Shown here: positions 23,555 to 31,109 of the stretch, in pieces | Numbering within the stretch: the first letter of the stretch is position 1 | How the letters are laid out: every line of letters starts with the position of its first letter | Origin: CAVVKW01 sp963761705 | GTDB lineage: Bacteria > Verrucomicrobiota > Verrucomicrobiia > Chthoniobacterales > JAATET01 | Assembly (NCBI GenBank): GCA_963761705.1 | Contig: CAVXHK010000001.1 | Span: 186,001 to 250,000, forward strand | Reading direction: 5' to 3' | DNA length: 64,000 nt | Notes under the pieces: generated by a model | The model's input: only the letters and a program-made list of their open reading frames with translations | Database searches by the model: none | Told to the model about the DNA's origin: nothing | Program-made: the position numbers and the translations under genes

Positions 23555-24325
23555 CTAGGGACGCTCGGTCGCGCCGACCAGCCGGCACGCTTCGACGAAG
23601 CTGGATTCCCGCTCGAGCAATTTGGATAAATAGCCATCCTCCCTCGGCATCTCGCCGACCTTCGCGAACATCGCCGGATGCTCGAGCCGTGTGAAGATCG
23701 CCCGGGCGATCTCGGAACGCTTGACCGACTTCTCACCGTAGCCGCCGGGTCGATTGCTCGACCAAAATTTTACCTCTGCGACGCCGTCGTCATTCTCGAT
23801 TCCGAGGAAGACAACGAGGTGCCCGCGCTCCAAGCGCCCGACGGCGTCGCTCCAGAAAATCTTCATAAAATCGCCGGGACGCGCCGCGGTGAAGTCCGTG
23901 AAATTCCGCCCCGCGCCCAGCGTGTTGATGAGCCGGGCCGCGCCGGGTCCGTTCGCGTTCCACCGGCCCCAGACGCCGAAGCCGTCGGCCTGCGCGGTCG
24001 GGGTGATCTCCGCGAGCGCGTCGGCCCCGAGTCGGATGCGACCCTCCGTCTGCGCGTCCGCGAGCACTTTTAACAGCACGAGGTAAGTCGCTGACGAACA
24101 GTAGCTCGGCGTCGCGTTGCTTGCGTCGACCCGCAGGCCGTCCGCGCCCGGTGTGACCGCGGCTCGGAAGCTTCGACTCGCTTCGCTGGTCGTCGCATAC
24201 CCACCCCCGCTCGGCATCGACCGCACGGCCCGCAGCACTTCACCGTTCCAGTCCGCCCCCTTCGCGCAGATCGTTAGTAGTCCACTCACCAAGCCCAGCA
24301 TCATCGGAATTCTCGTTGAGCGCAT
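23555..24325 (-). CDS. Secreted protein, possibly papain-fold
   Basis: A 256-residue protein with a signal peptide (RSTRIPMMLGLVSGLLTICAKG). SYCSSATYLVLLKVL places a Cys at the head of a helix, and about 100 residues later RGHLVVFLGIENDD puts a His at the start of a strand, followed by WSSN. This order (Cys, His, Asn) is that of NlpC/P60 and CHAP papain-fold enzymes, so a peptidoglycan or peptide hydrolase role is possible. I do not recognise a named family. The start ATG is at 24323-24325, and the C39-like peptidase gene begins 24 bases away in the opposite direction. Confidence 0.6.
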   Translation of the reverse strand: MRSTRIPMMLGLVSGLLTICAKGADWNGEVLRAVRSMPSGGGYATTSEASRSFRAAVTPGADGLRVDASNATPSYCSSATYLVLLKVLADAQTEGRIRLGADALAEITPTAQADGFGVWGRWNANGPGAARLINTLGAGRNFTDFTAARPGDFMKIFWSDAVGRLERGHLVVFLGIENDDGVAEVKFWSSNRPGGYGEKSVKRSEIARAIFTRLEHPAMFAKVGEMPREDGYLSKLLERESSFVEACRLVGATERP

Positions 24326-24349
24326 CCCGCTAACGAATAGATTACGCGC

Positions 24350-25036
24350 ATGGCCGCAAGCAGGATCTTTCGTTGGAGCCTCGCGCTCACTGCGGTCATC
24401 GCACTCGCCGCCGCCGCGCTCTGGGTGCGTGGCTGGATCACCATCCAGGCCCCCATCGCGGCGAGTGGCGGCCTGTATTTCCCCGGCGAGAAAGTCATCG
24501 AAGTCCCACAATTCTTCCAAAATGACCCGCGTTGGGGCCGCGACGCCCTCGGTCCGACCGACTCAACGCTGGGTGCCGAGGGTTGCGCCGTCGCCTCGGC
24601 TGCGATGGTGCTCGCCAGCTACGGGGCCGACCTCGACCCTGGTCGGCTCAACGCATTCGTCCAGGCCATGGACGGTTACACCCCGCAAGGCTGGCTCTAC
24701 TGGGAAGCCGCCGCCGCCTTCCCGCCCGCGCTCGCCCGCCACGCCTACGAAGCCGACCCGTCTCACTACCTCATCGACCGCAATCTCCTCGTCGGCAATC
24801 CCGTGATCGTGCGAGTCCGCTACCCGAGCGGGGTCACGCATTTTGTCGTCATCGTCGGCAAGCGCGGGTTCGATTACCTCATTCGTGACCCGGGCGCAGG
24901 CGGCACGCGCGGCGTGTATCCGCTCAAGGACTTCGGCCGTCCCATCGAGGCCCTGCGGTTCTACGAACGCCTGCCGCCCGCAGCCGTCGCTCTCGGGGCA
25001 AAGCCAAATGTCGACCCGGCTGCCGAAAAGAATTGA
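24350..25036 (+). CDS. C39-family-like cysteine peptidase, membrane anchored
   Basis: A 228-residue protein with one N-terminal membrane helix (LALTAVIALAAAALWV). The peptidase part starts with VPQFFQNDPRWG. The catalytic Cys is in GAEGCAVASAAMVLASYG, the His in THFVVIVGK and the Asp in LIRDPG, the order of the Peptidase_C39_2 family. It probably faces the periplasm. It is transcribed away from the papain-fold gene and directly towards two lipoprotein genes, which begin 34 bases after its stop. Confidence 0.85.
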   Translation: MAASRIFRWSLALTAVIALAAAALWVRGWITIQAPIAASGGLYFPGEKVIEVPQFFQNDPRWGRDALGPTDSTLGAEGCAVASAAMVLASYGADLDPGRLNAFVQAMDGYTPQGWLYWEAAAAFPPALARHAYEADPSHYLIDRNLLVGNPVIVRVRYPSGVTHFVVIVGKRGFDYLIRDPGAGGTRGVYPLKDFGRPIEALRFYERLPPAAVALGAKPNVDPAAEKN

Positions 25037-25069
25037 TCCCGGGCGGCGACGATGTTCTTTCGTCACGGC

Positions 25070-25453
25070 ATGACGCTTCGATTCCCAACTCTCGCGGCGA
25101 TCGTCGCACTCACGTTCCTGGCCGGTTGCGAGATCGACGGCCCCCCCGAGCTTCCGGCGCCCACCCCGCCCCCCGCGACCGGTGAGTTCGAGGAGACCGA
25201 GGAAGTGGTCGCACTCGACACCGAGCCCGCTCCGACACCCGAACCCGCCGTCGAGGAAGCCACGCCGACTCCCACGCCCGAACCGGTCAATCCAAATGTC
25301 GGGACCCTGCCCTACGGTATCCCCGTCCCCGGAAAACCCGGTTTCGTCGTCAGCCCGCACTCGCGCAACGACGGCTACGTCGACGTCCGCGGCTTCCCGC
25401 CCGGCAGCGAAGTGAAGGATCCCTACTCTGGCCAGACGTTCCTGGTGCCTTGA
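25070..25453 (+). CDS. Lipoprotein with C-terminal GYVDVRGFPP motif, paralogue 1
   Basis: A 127-residue protein. The lipobox is LAGC at about residue 21, after TLRFPTLAAIVALTF. A Pro/Thr/Glu-rich linker follows (TPPPATGEFEETEE, TPTPTPEP). The last 45 residues form a conserved unit: YGIPVPGKPGFVVSPH, then GYVDVRGFPPGSEVKDPYSG and FLVP. The same unit ends the next gene. I prefer ATG 25070; an ATG at 25052 would add six residues. The unit is short, Gly/Pro-rich and basic/acidic balanced, and its function is unknown. It follows the C39 peptidase in one operon. Confidence 0.75.
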   Translation: MTLRFPTLAAIVALTFLAGCEIDGPPELPAPTPPPATGEFEETEEVVALDTEPAPTPEPAVEEATPTPTPEPVNPNVGTLPYGIPVPGKPGFVVSPHSRNDGYVDVRGFPPGSEVKDPYSGQTFLVP

Positions 25454-25513
25454 TCTCGATTTCGGCGTCGCACCCGCTCTTGGCGCAAAAAGAATTGATT
25501 CCCCCCGGGAAAC

Positions 25514-26011
25514 ATGAATCGTAAGCCCAGCTTGCTCCAACCTATGAAAATCTCACCGCTGATCATCCCGGCATCTCTCGTTCTCATCCTCTTCGCTGCA
25601 TGTGAAGAGGAATCCCGCCCGCGCAATCCGAACACGACCGCCGCCAACACGGGCAGCAACGCTTACGGCTACGTCCCCGGTGACAATACCGCGACCGACT
25701 TCGTCGCCCCGACCCCGCAGGCTCCGGCTCCAACCACACCCGCGCCGATCGTGACCGATCAAGACGTGATCGACTCCCAGGCCCAATCGACTCCCGAGCC
25801 GACGACCACCACTCTCCAAGATCCCGTCGCTCCCGCACCGGCCCCGGTCGAAGCCGCCCGCGACCTCCAATACGGAACGCCCGTCCCCGGCAAAGCTGGC
25901 TTCGTGACCAGTCCGCACGCCCCCTACGCTGGCTACGTCGACGTCCGCGGCTTTCCGCCGAACACCGAGGTTAAGGATCCCTACTCCGGGAAGATCTTCC
26001 TGGTCCCCTGA
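25514..26011 (+). CDS. Lipoprotein with C-terminal GYVDVRGFPP motif, paralogue 2
   Basis: A 165-residue paralogue of the previous gene. The signal sequence is KISPLIIPASLVLILF and the lipobox FAAC. The linker is longer and rich in Thr, Pro and Ala. The final unit reads YGTPVPGKAGFVTSPH, then GYVDVRGFPPNTEVKDPYSG and FLVP, about 80 percent identical to paralogue 1 by eye, while the N-terminal parts share nothing beyond their composition. ATG 25544 is an alternative start that places the signal peptide at the very N-terminus. Tandem duplication with strong conservation of only the tail. Confidence 0.75.
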   Translation: MNRKPSLLQPMKISPLIIPASLVLILFAACEEESRPRNPNTTAANTGSNAYGYVPGDNTATDFVAPTPQAPAPTTPAPIVTDQDVIDSQAQSTPEPTTTTLQDPVAPAPAPVEAARDLQYGTPVPGKAGFVTSPHAPYAGYVDVRGFPPNTEVKDPYSGKIFLVP

Positions 26012-26038
26012 GATCGCATCCCGCGGCTAAGAATCCAT

Positions 26039-26051
26039 CGGCTGGAAGCCG
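26039..26051. repeat. Palindromic repeat CGGCTGGAAGCCG
   Basis: Another member of the GGCTGGAAGCC family, in the gap before tyrA. Confidence 0.55.
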
Positions 26052-26084
26052 AAGGATCGGACCGGGTGGTCCTCGACTGGTGGC

Positions 26085-26951
26085 ATGAGATCAATCACCA
26101 TCCTCGGTCCCGGCTTGATCGGTGGCTCGTTGGGACTTGCTCTGCGAGACCGCCAACCCGGCACCGAGATCCGCGTCTGGACCCGCCGCGAAGCGTCGCG
26201 GTCTGAGGTCGAGGATCGCGGTTTCGCCGCGTTCATTACGTCGAACCTCGAGGCAGCCGTTCGCGGCGCCGATTTAATCGTTCTTTGCGTGCCCGTCGAC
26301 CGGATGGCGTCGGTCGCGCGAGGGATGGTGAATTTCGTCGGGCCGGAGGCGGTTCTCACCGACGCGGGCAGCGTGAAGCAGTCCGTCGTTGCGGACTTGG
26401 AGCCGATCTTCGGTGACCGCTTCGTCGGGGCGCACCCGATCGCCGGGTCGGAGCGTTCCGGCCTTGCTGCCGCCCGCGCCGACCTTTTCGAAGCCGCTCC
26501 CTGCGTCCTCACTCCAACCGCACAGTCCGACCCCGCCGCGATCGGGGCCGTCACCGACTTTTGGGAATCCGTCGGCTGCCTCGTCTCCACGCTCAGCCCC
26601 GCGGATCACGACGACGCGCTTGCCCGCACGAGCCACCTGCCGCACCTCGCCGCTTCCGCCCTCGTGGCCGCCGTGGCGTCTGGCTCGCCGGACGCACTGT
26701 CGCTCGTCGGACCAGGGTTCCGCGACTGCACCCGAGTGGCCATGGGCGATGCCGAGCTCTGGGCGGGCATCTTGCTCGCAAATCGCACCGCCGTGGCGAG
26801 TTCGGTTGCGGAACTCCGCGAAATCCTGCAAAACGTCGAGACGATGCTCACCACCGGCGACGAGGAATCGTTGCGCCACTTTTTGAAAACCGCCGCCGAC
26901 ACCCGTCTGGCAGCTCCCGTTCCGCCAATTCATGCAGTTCAAGGTCAGTAA
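26085..26951 (+). CDS. tyrA: Prephenate (or arogenate) dehydrogenase
   Basis: Makes 4-hydroxyphenylpyruvate or tyrosine from prephenate or arogenate with NAD(P). The 288-residue protein has the Rossmann loop LGPGLIGGSLGLAL (residues 7-20), then VGAHPIAGSERSG with the catalytic His, and SHLPHLAASAL in the helical dimerisation domain. There is no chorismate mutase domain and no ACT domain. It heads the run tyrA-aroA-cmk-plsC; its stop is 20 bases inside aroA, so the two are coupled. Confidence 0.93.
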   Translation: MRSITILGPGLIGGSLGLALRDRQPGTEIRVWTRREASRSEVEDRGFAAFITSNLEAAVRGADLIVLCVPVDRMASVARGMVNFVGPEAVLTDAGSVKQSVVADLEPIFGDRFVGAHPIAGSERSGLAAARADLFEAAPCVLTPTAQSDPAAIGAVTDFWESVGCLVSTLSPADHDDALARTSHLPHLAASALVAAVASGSPDALSLVGPGFRDCTRVAMGDAELWAGILLANRTAVASSVAELREILQNVETMLTTGDEESLRHFLKTAADTRLAAPVPPIHAVQGQ

Positions 26952-28257
26952 AGCTCCTCCGATCTCCGCCGAGATCGCCGTGCCCGGCGACAAGAGCATC
27001 TCCCACCGCTCGATCATGATCGGTGCCCTCTCCAACGGCACCTGCACGATCACAAATTTCCTCGAGGGCGAAGACTGCCTTTCGACGATGGAGATCATGC
27101 GTCAGCTCGGCGTCGAGATCGAGCACCCCGAGCCGGGCACCGTGGTCGTCCACGGCTGCCGGGGAAAATTCACCGCGCCGGAAGCTGATCTGGATTGCGG
27201 AAATTCCGGGACCACCGTCCGCCTGCTTTCCGGCATCCTCGCCGCCCAGCCTTTCACCTCCCGCCTCGTGGGCGACGCCTCGCTCTCCCAACGCCCGATG
27301 CGCCGCGTGATCGAGCCGCTCACCCAGCTCGGTGCAAAGTTCCAGGCCACCGGCGAACGCGGCACGCTGCCACTCGAGATCACCGGCGGCCCGCTCACCG
27401 GTGTGTCCTACACGATGCCGGTCGCGAGTGCGCAGGTGAAGAGCGCCTTGCTCCTCGCCGGCCTCTACGCCAGCGGGCGCACGACCGTGATCGAGCCAGC
27501 CGTCTCCCGCGACCACACGGAGCGAATGCTCGAGTTCTTTCTCGTTCGCACGATCCGGGAGGAAAATTCCACCACCATTTACGGCAACCAGACGCCGGAA
27601 TCCCGGGATTTCGTCGTCCCCGGCGACATCTCCAGCGCGGCCTTCTGGCTCGTCGCGGGAGCCGCCCAACCCGGCTCGCGATTGCTGGTCAAAGAAGTCG
27701 GCCTCAATCCGACCCGCACCGGCATTCTGGACGTCCTCGTCCGCATGGGCGCCCAAGTTCGCGAAGTCGTCGAGGTGATGGACCAAGGCGAGCTCCGTGG
27801 CACCATCGATGTCAAGGGAGCCACGCTCAGAGGCACGGTGGTCGAGGGGAAAGAGATTCCCAACGTCATCGATGAGATCCCGATCATCGCCGTCGCCGCC
27901 GCTCTGGCCGAGGGCGTGACCGAGATCCGCGATGCCCGTGAACTCCGCGTCAAAGAGACAGACCGCATCGCCGCCGTCGCCACCAACCTCCGGGCCATGG
28001 GCGTCGAGGTCGACGAACGCGACGACGGCATGGCGATCACCGGGGGCTCAAAGCTCCGCGGAGCGAAGCTCGACTCCTTCGGCGATCACCGCATCGCGAT
28101 GGCCTTCGCCATCGCCGGTCTCTTCGCCGAGGGCGAGACGACCATCGACAACGTCGAGTGCGTCCAGACGTCCTACCCAGATTTCGCCGAGACCCTCGCC
28201 GCCATCCGCGCTGGGAAAAGCCGACCGAGACGGACCAATCCGACCGCTGAGAAATGA
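26932..28257 (+). CDS. aroA: 3-phosphoshikimate 1-carboxyvinyltransferase (EPSP synthase)
   Basis: Joins phosphoenolpyruvate to shikimate-3-phosphate in the shikimate pathway. The 441-residue protein begins with VPGDKSISHRSIMIGALSNG, has CGNSGTTVRLLSGILA, GDASLSQRPMRRVIEPL, and the C-terminal RVKETDRIAAVATNLRAMG and DHRIAMAFAIAGL signatures. The Gly-Asp-Ala order in the sequence GDASLSQRPM suggests a class II-like PEP site, though this needs alignment. The last bases overlap cmk by four (ATGA). Confidence 0.96.
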   Translation: MQFKVSKAPPISAEIAVPGDKSISHRSIMIGALSNGTCTITNFLEGEDCLSTMEIMRQLGVEIEHPEPGTVVVHGCRGKFTAPEADLDCGNSGTTVRLLSGILAAQPFTSRLVGDASLSQRPMRRVIEPLTQLGAKFQATGERGTLPLEITGGPLTGVSYTMPVASAQVKSALLLAGLYASGRTTVIEPAVSRDHTERMLEFFLVRTIREENSTTIYGNQTPESRDFVVPGDISSAAFWLVAGAAQPGSRLLVKEVGLNPTRTGILDVLVRMGAQVREVVEVMDQGELRGTIDVKGATLRGTVVEGKEIPNVIDEIPIIAVAAALAEGVTEIRDARELRVKETDRIAAVATNLRAMGVEVDERDDGMAITGGSKLRGAKLDSFGDHRIAMAFAIAGLFAEGETTIDNVECVQTSYPDFAETLAAIRAGKSRPRRTNPTAEK

Positions 28258-28922
28258 ACCCAGTCGTCATCGCCATCGACGGACCCGCCGCCTCAGGAAA
28301 GAGCAGCGTCGCCCGCGGCCTCGGCGAACGGTTTGGATTTTCCTACATCAACAGCGGGGCCATGTACCGCGCCCTCACGTGGTTCGTCTTGAGCCGCGGC
28401 ATCGACCCGGGTGACTCCACCGCCGTCGGCGCAGCGGTCGCGGCGGTTCGCATCGAGACGGGGTTCGAACGGGGCCGTTCGACCATCGAGATCGACGGCT
28501 TCCGCCCAATCGAGCAGCTCCGGGCTCAGTCCGTCAACCGCGCCGTTTCCGCCGTCTCCGCCGTCGAGCCCGTCCGCAACCGGCTGGTCCAAGTCTTCCG
28601 CGATCTCGCCACCCGCTGCGACGTCATCATCGAGGGCCGCGACATCGGCTCGATCGTCTTCCCCGATACACCTTACAAATTCTACCTCGACGCCCCGAGT
28701 CACGTTCGCCAGCAACGCCGCGCAGCGGAAGGCGAGCAGGACGAAATCGCCTCCCGCGACCAGCACGACTCCTCCCGCCGAACCGCTCCCCTCGTCATCG
28801 CGCCGGACGCGTTCGTCATCGACACCTCGCACCACGACCTCGCCGGCGTCATCGGCGAAATCGCCGCCAATCTCACCGCCCGCGGCCTCTCCCCCCGGGC
28901 CGCCCGCTCCCCCCAGGCATGA
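28254..28922 (+). CDS. cmk: Cytidylate kinase
   Basis: Phosphorylates CMP and dCMP. The 222-residue protein has the P-loop DGPAASGKSSVARGL (residues 9-23), SYINSGAMYRALTWFVL for nucleotide recognition, EGRDIGSIVFPD and the LID region RDQHDSSRRTAPLVIAPDA. aroA and cmk are often neighbours, with rpsA following; here plsC follows instead, with a four-base overlap (ATGA). Confidence 0.96.
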   Translation: MNPVVIAIDGPAASGKSSVARGLGERFGFSYINSGAMYRALTWFVLSRGIDPGDSTAVGAAVAAVRIETGFERGRSTIEIDGFRPIEQLRAQSVNRAVSAVSAVEPVRNRLVQVFRDLATRCDVIIEGRDIGSIVFPDTPYKFYLDAPSHVRQQRRAAEGEQDEIASRDQHDSSRRTAPLVIAPDAFVIDTSHHDLAGVIGEIAANLTARGLSPRAARSPQA

Positions 28923-29539
28923 CGATCGTCTACAATTTTTTCTACACCCTCGCGAAGTGGCTCGCGAAAGCCTTCTTTGCCTTCCGGGTCGTTCACCCGG
29001 AGCGCATCCCGGAGGAAGGCGGACTGATCCTCGCGGTCAACCACCAGAGTTACTTCGACCCCCCGCTCGCGGGTATCTGCTGCCGCCGCGGCGTCTACTA
29101 CCTCGCCCGCAAGACCCTGCTCGAATGGCCGTTTTTCGGACCGCTTTTTCCGGCGATGAACGTCATCCCCGTCGACCGCGACGGCAACGACATGTCGGCG
29201 CTCAAAGGTGTCATCCGCATCATCCGCCAAGGCAACGGCGTCGTCCTCTTCCCCGAAGGCACCCGCTCCCCCGACGGCCACCTTCAACCAGCCCGACCCG
29301 GCATCGGACTCGTCATCGCAAAAACCGGCGCCCCCGTCCTGCCGATGCGCATCTTCGGCTCCCACGAGGCCTTCCCCAAAGGCACGAAAAAGATCAACCG
29401 TCATCCCATCACCGTCGTGATTGGCGAGCCGATCCATTTCGATCCGGCGCAACTCAAACCCGCCACCCGCGAGAACTACCAAGCCCTCGGCGACCGGGTG
29501 ATGTCCGCCATTGCCTCGCTCGAACTCCCCGCCCGATGA
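28919..29539 (+). CDS. plsC: 1-acyl-sn-glycerol-3-phosphate acyltransferase
   Basis: Adds the second acyl chain in phosphatidate synthesis at the membrane. The 206-residue protein has NHQSYFDPPLAG (H-x4-D), FPAMNVIPVDRDG, LFPEGTRSPDG and PVLPMRIFGS, the four family motifs. An N-terminal hydrophobic and aromatic stretch should sit in the membrane. It is coupled to cmk upstream and to a 61-residue membrane gene downstream by ATGA overlaps. It is more canonical than the acyltransferase at 10852. Confidence 0.92.
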   Translation: MTIVYNFFYTLAKWLAKAFFAFRVVHPERIPEEGGLILAVNHQSYFDPPLAGICCRRGVYYLARKTLLEWPFFGPLFPAMNVIPVDRDGNDMSALKGVIRIIRQGNGVVLFPEGTRSPDGHLQPARPGIGLVIAKTGAPVLPMRIFGSHEAFPKGTKKINRHPITVVIGEPIHFDPAQLKPATRENYQALGDRVMSAIASLELPAR

Positions 29540-29721
29540 GCCGACACCAAATCGACACCGAGGAGCGACCGCCGGTCCGCCTCATTCTGGCGATCGGCTG
29601 CCTGCTGCTTCTCGGAACCGTCGGAGCCGTCTTCCTCCGCCCGGTCGCCCCCGACGTCACCCTCCAACGCGCCGCCGAAGGCTGGCCGCCAGCTCCCTAC
29701 GTCCAACCCGCAGAAGAGTAA
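29536..29721 (+). CDS. Small single-span membrane protein (61 residues)
   Basis: Starts at ATG 29536, overlapping the plsC stop by four bases. It has one hydrophobic helix (LILAIGCLLLLGTVGAVF) preceded by a charged N-terminus (DTEERPPVR), and a short Pro-rich tail (EGWPPAPYVQPAEE). The coupled position and codon use match the genes upstream. No family recognised. Confidence 0.65.
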   Translation: MSRHQIDTEERPPVRLILAIGCLLLLGTVGAVFLRPVAPDVTLQRAAEGWPPAPYVQPAEE

Positions 29722-29830
29722 CGGAACCGCCCAAGGCAGAGAATCGGTTACACTCCAGGTGCTCGAGCGACGCTGAAGCGCGGTTCCATCGTTGGATTCA
29801 GCAGAACAAAAAATCTCCGCACTAACTTCC

Positions 29831-30508
29831 ATGGACATCCTCGAACAACTTGGCGATCGCACCTTCCGAGCCGACACCGCGATCAACTCACTGCTTCCCG
29901 CGCTCGCGCGTTGCCCGGAAGAACTCAACCTCACCCACCCCGATCTCGTCCGCCAAGCCCACGCCGACGCCATCGCCGCCGGCGCTCGACTCGTGCGCAC
30001 CAATTCCTACGCGGCGAGTTCGCCGGCACTCGCTACACTTGGACTCGCCGACCACGTCAACGAAATCACCTGGTGCGCCGCCCAGATCGCCCGCCAAGCC
30101 GCGACCGGAACCGGAGCGTTCATCGCCGGCCGCGTTGGCCCGCTCGACTCATCGACTCCTCCCGCAAACCGCCGCGGCATTTTCAAAATGCAAATTGGCG
30201 CCCTCCTTGACGGTAAAGTCGACCTCATTTGCCTGGAAGGCTTCACCGACCTCACCGACCTCGTGCTCGCCATCGAGATCAAACACGAGCTCCACCATTG
30301 CCCCGTCCTCGCGTCAGTCGCGTCCTTGCCCGAGTCGCTGCGTTCGGTCACCGCGGCTGAACCCGACATTCTTGGATTCGACGGGCTGGAGCTCGCGGAC
30401 GTCCTCGATTTTCTGAGAACTGTTCGAAGCGACTTGCCGGTCGCCGTTTTTCCAAGACTCGTTGCTCCAGAATCCGACAGCTATCAGATCGCGGGAATCA
30501 ACCCGTGA
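29831..30508 (+). CDS. Homocysteine S-methyltransferase-like protein lacking catalytic motifs
   Basis: A 225-residue protein with the N-terminal two thirds of the homocysteine S-methyltransferase fold: CPEELNLTHPDLVRQAHADA, ARLVRTNSYAASSPALATLG and AGRVGPLDSST are clear family segments. Full members have about 300 residues, a DGAMGT start and three zinc-binding Cys, one in an internal NC motif and a pair near the end (GGCC). Here DGAMGT is replaced by GDRTFRADT and the paired Cys are absent. It may have lost activity or act on another substrate. It stands alone between plsC and the leftward DUF420 gene. Confidence 0.7.
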   Translation: MDILEQLGDRTFRADTAINSLLPALARCPEELNLTHPDLVRQAHADAIAAGARLVRTNSYAASSPALATLGLADHVNEITWCAAQIARQAATGTGAFIAGRVGPLDSSTPPANRRGIFKMQIGALLDGKVDLICLEGFTDLTDLVLAIEIKHELHHCPVLASVASLPESLRSVTAAEPDILGFDGLELADVLDFLRTVRSDLPVAVFPRLVAPESDSYQIAGINP

Positions 30509-30538
30509 AGCCGATGCCACGAAGGTCGGATGCCAGCC

Positions 30539-31066
30539 TCAATAATACGGCGAGATCATCAGATAGACCACGACGCCGGTGACGCTCACGTAGAGCCAGA
30601 TCGGCATGGTCCAGCGGGCGATTCGGCGGTGCTGCGCGATCCGCCCGGAAAGTGCTCGAAAGACGGTGACCAAAGCGAGCGGAACGATCGCCGCCGCGAG
30701 CACGATGTGCGTGATGAGAATGAAATAATAAATGCCCCGGAGTGGGCCCGTTCCGCCGTAGGGCGTGGATTCCGACAGGAAGTGATACAGCAGGTAGGTC
30801 ACCAGAAACAACGCGGTCGTCCCGAACGCGCCGAAGATGAACGTCTTGTGCAGAGCGACCTGCTTCCGGAGGATCGAGACCAGCGCCGCGACGAGAAAGA
30901 CGGTTGTGAACGAGTTCAGCACCGCGTTAATCAACGGTAAAACCCGCACGTCAAAACCAACTTCTCCTTGGTAGCTACCCGCAAAAAACGCGGCCACGAC
31001 CAGCCCGTTGATCAACAGTGTCAGCCCGATAACCCAATTTCGATATGGAGTCACTTTCTCATTCAT
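30539..31066 (-). CDS. DUF420 membrane protein
   Basis: A 175-residue polytopic membrane protein with about five helices (VIGLTLLINGLVVAAFFAG, LINAVLNSFTTVFLVAALV, FIFGAFGTTALFLVTYLLYH, YYFILITHIVLAAAIVPLAL, and a last one near YVSVTGVVVYL). HKTFI, YHFL and THIVL hold the conserved His residues of DUF420 (YozB). Relatives lie with cytochrome oxidase assembly genes, which suggests a haem- or copper-related role; no such genes are near here. It ends 31 bases from the methyltransferase-like gene, tail to tail. Confidence 0.85.
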   Translation of the reverse strand: MNEKVTPYRNWVIGLTLLINGLVVAAFFAGSYQGEVGFDVRVLPLINAVLNSFTTVFLVAALVSILRKQVALHKTFIFGAFGTTALFLVTYLLYHFLSESTPYGGTGPLRGIYYFILITHIVLAAAIVPLALVTVFRALSGRIAQHRRIARWTMPIWLYVSVTGVVVYLMISPYY

Positions 31067-31109
31067 CAGGCTTAGAAATACGTTTCAAGAACCGCGAAAG
31101 GACAAAAAA

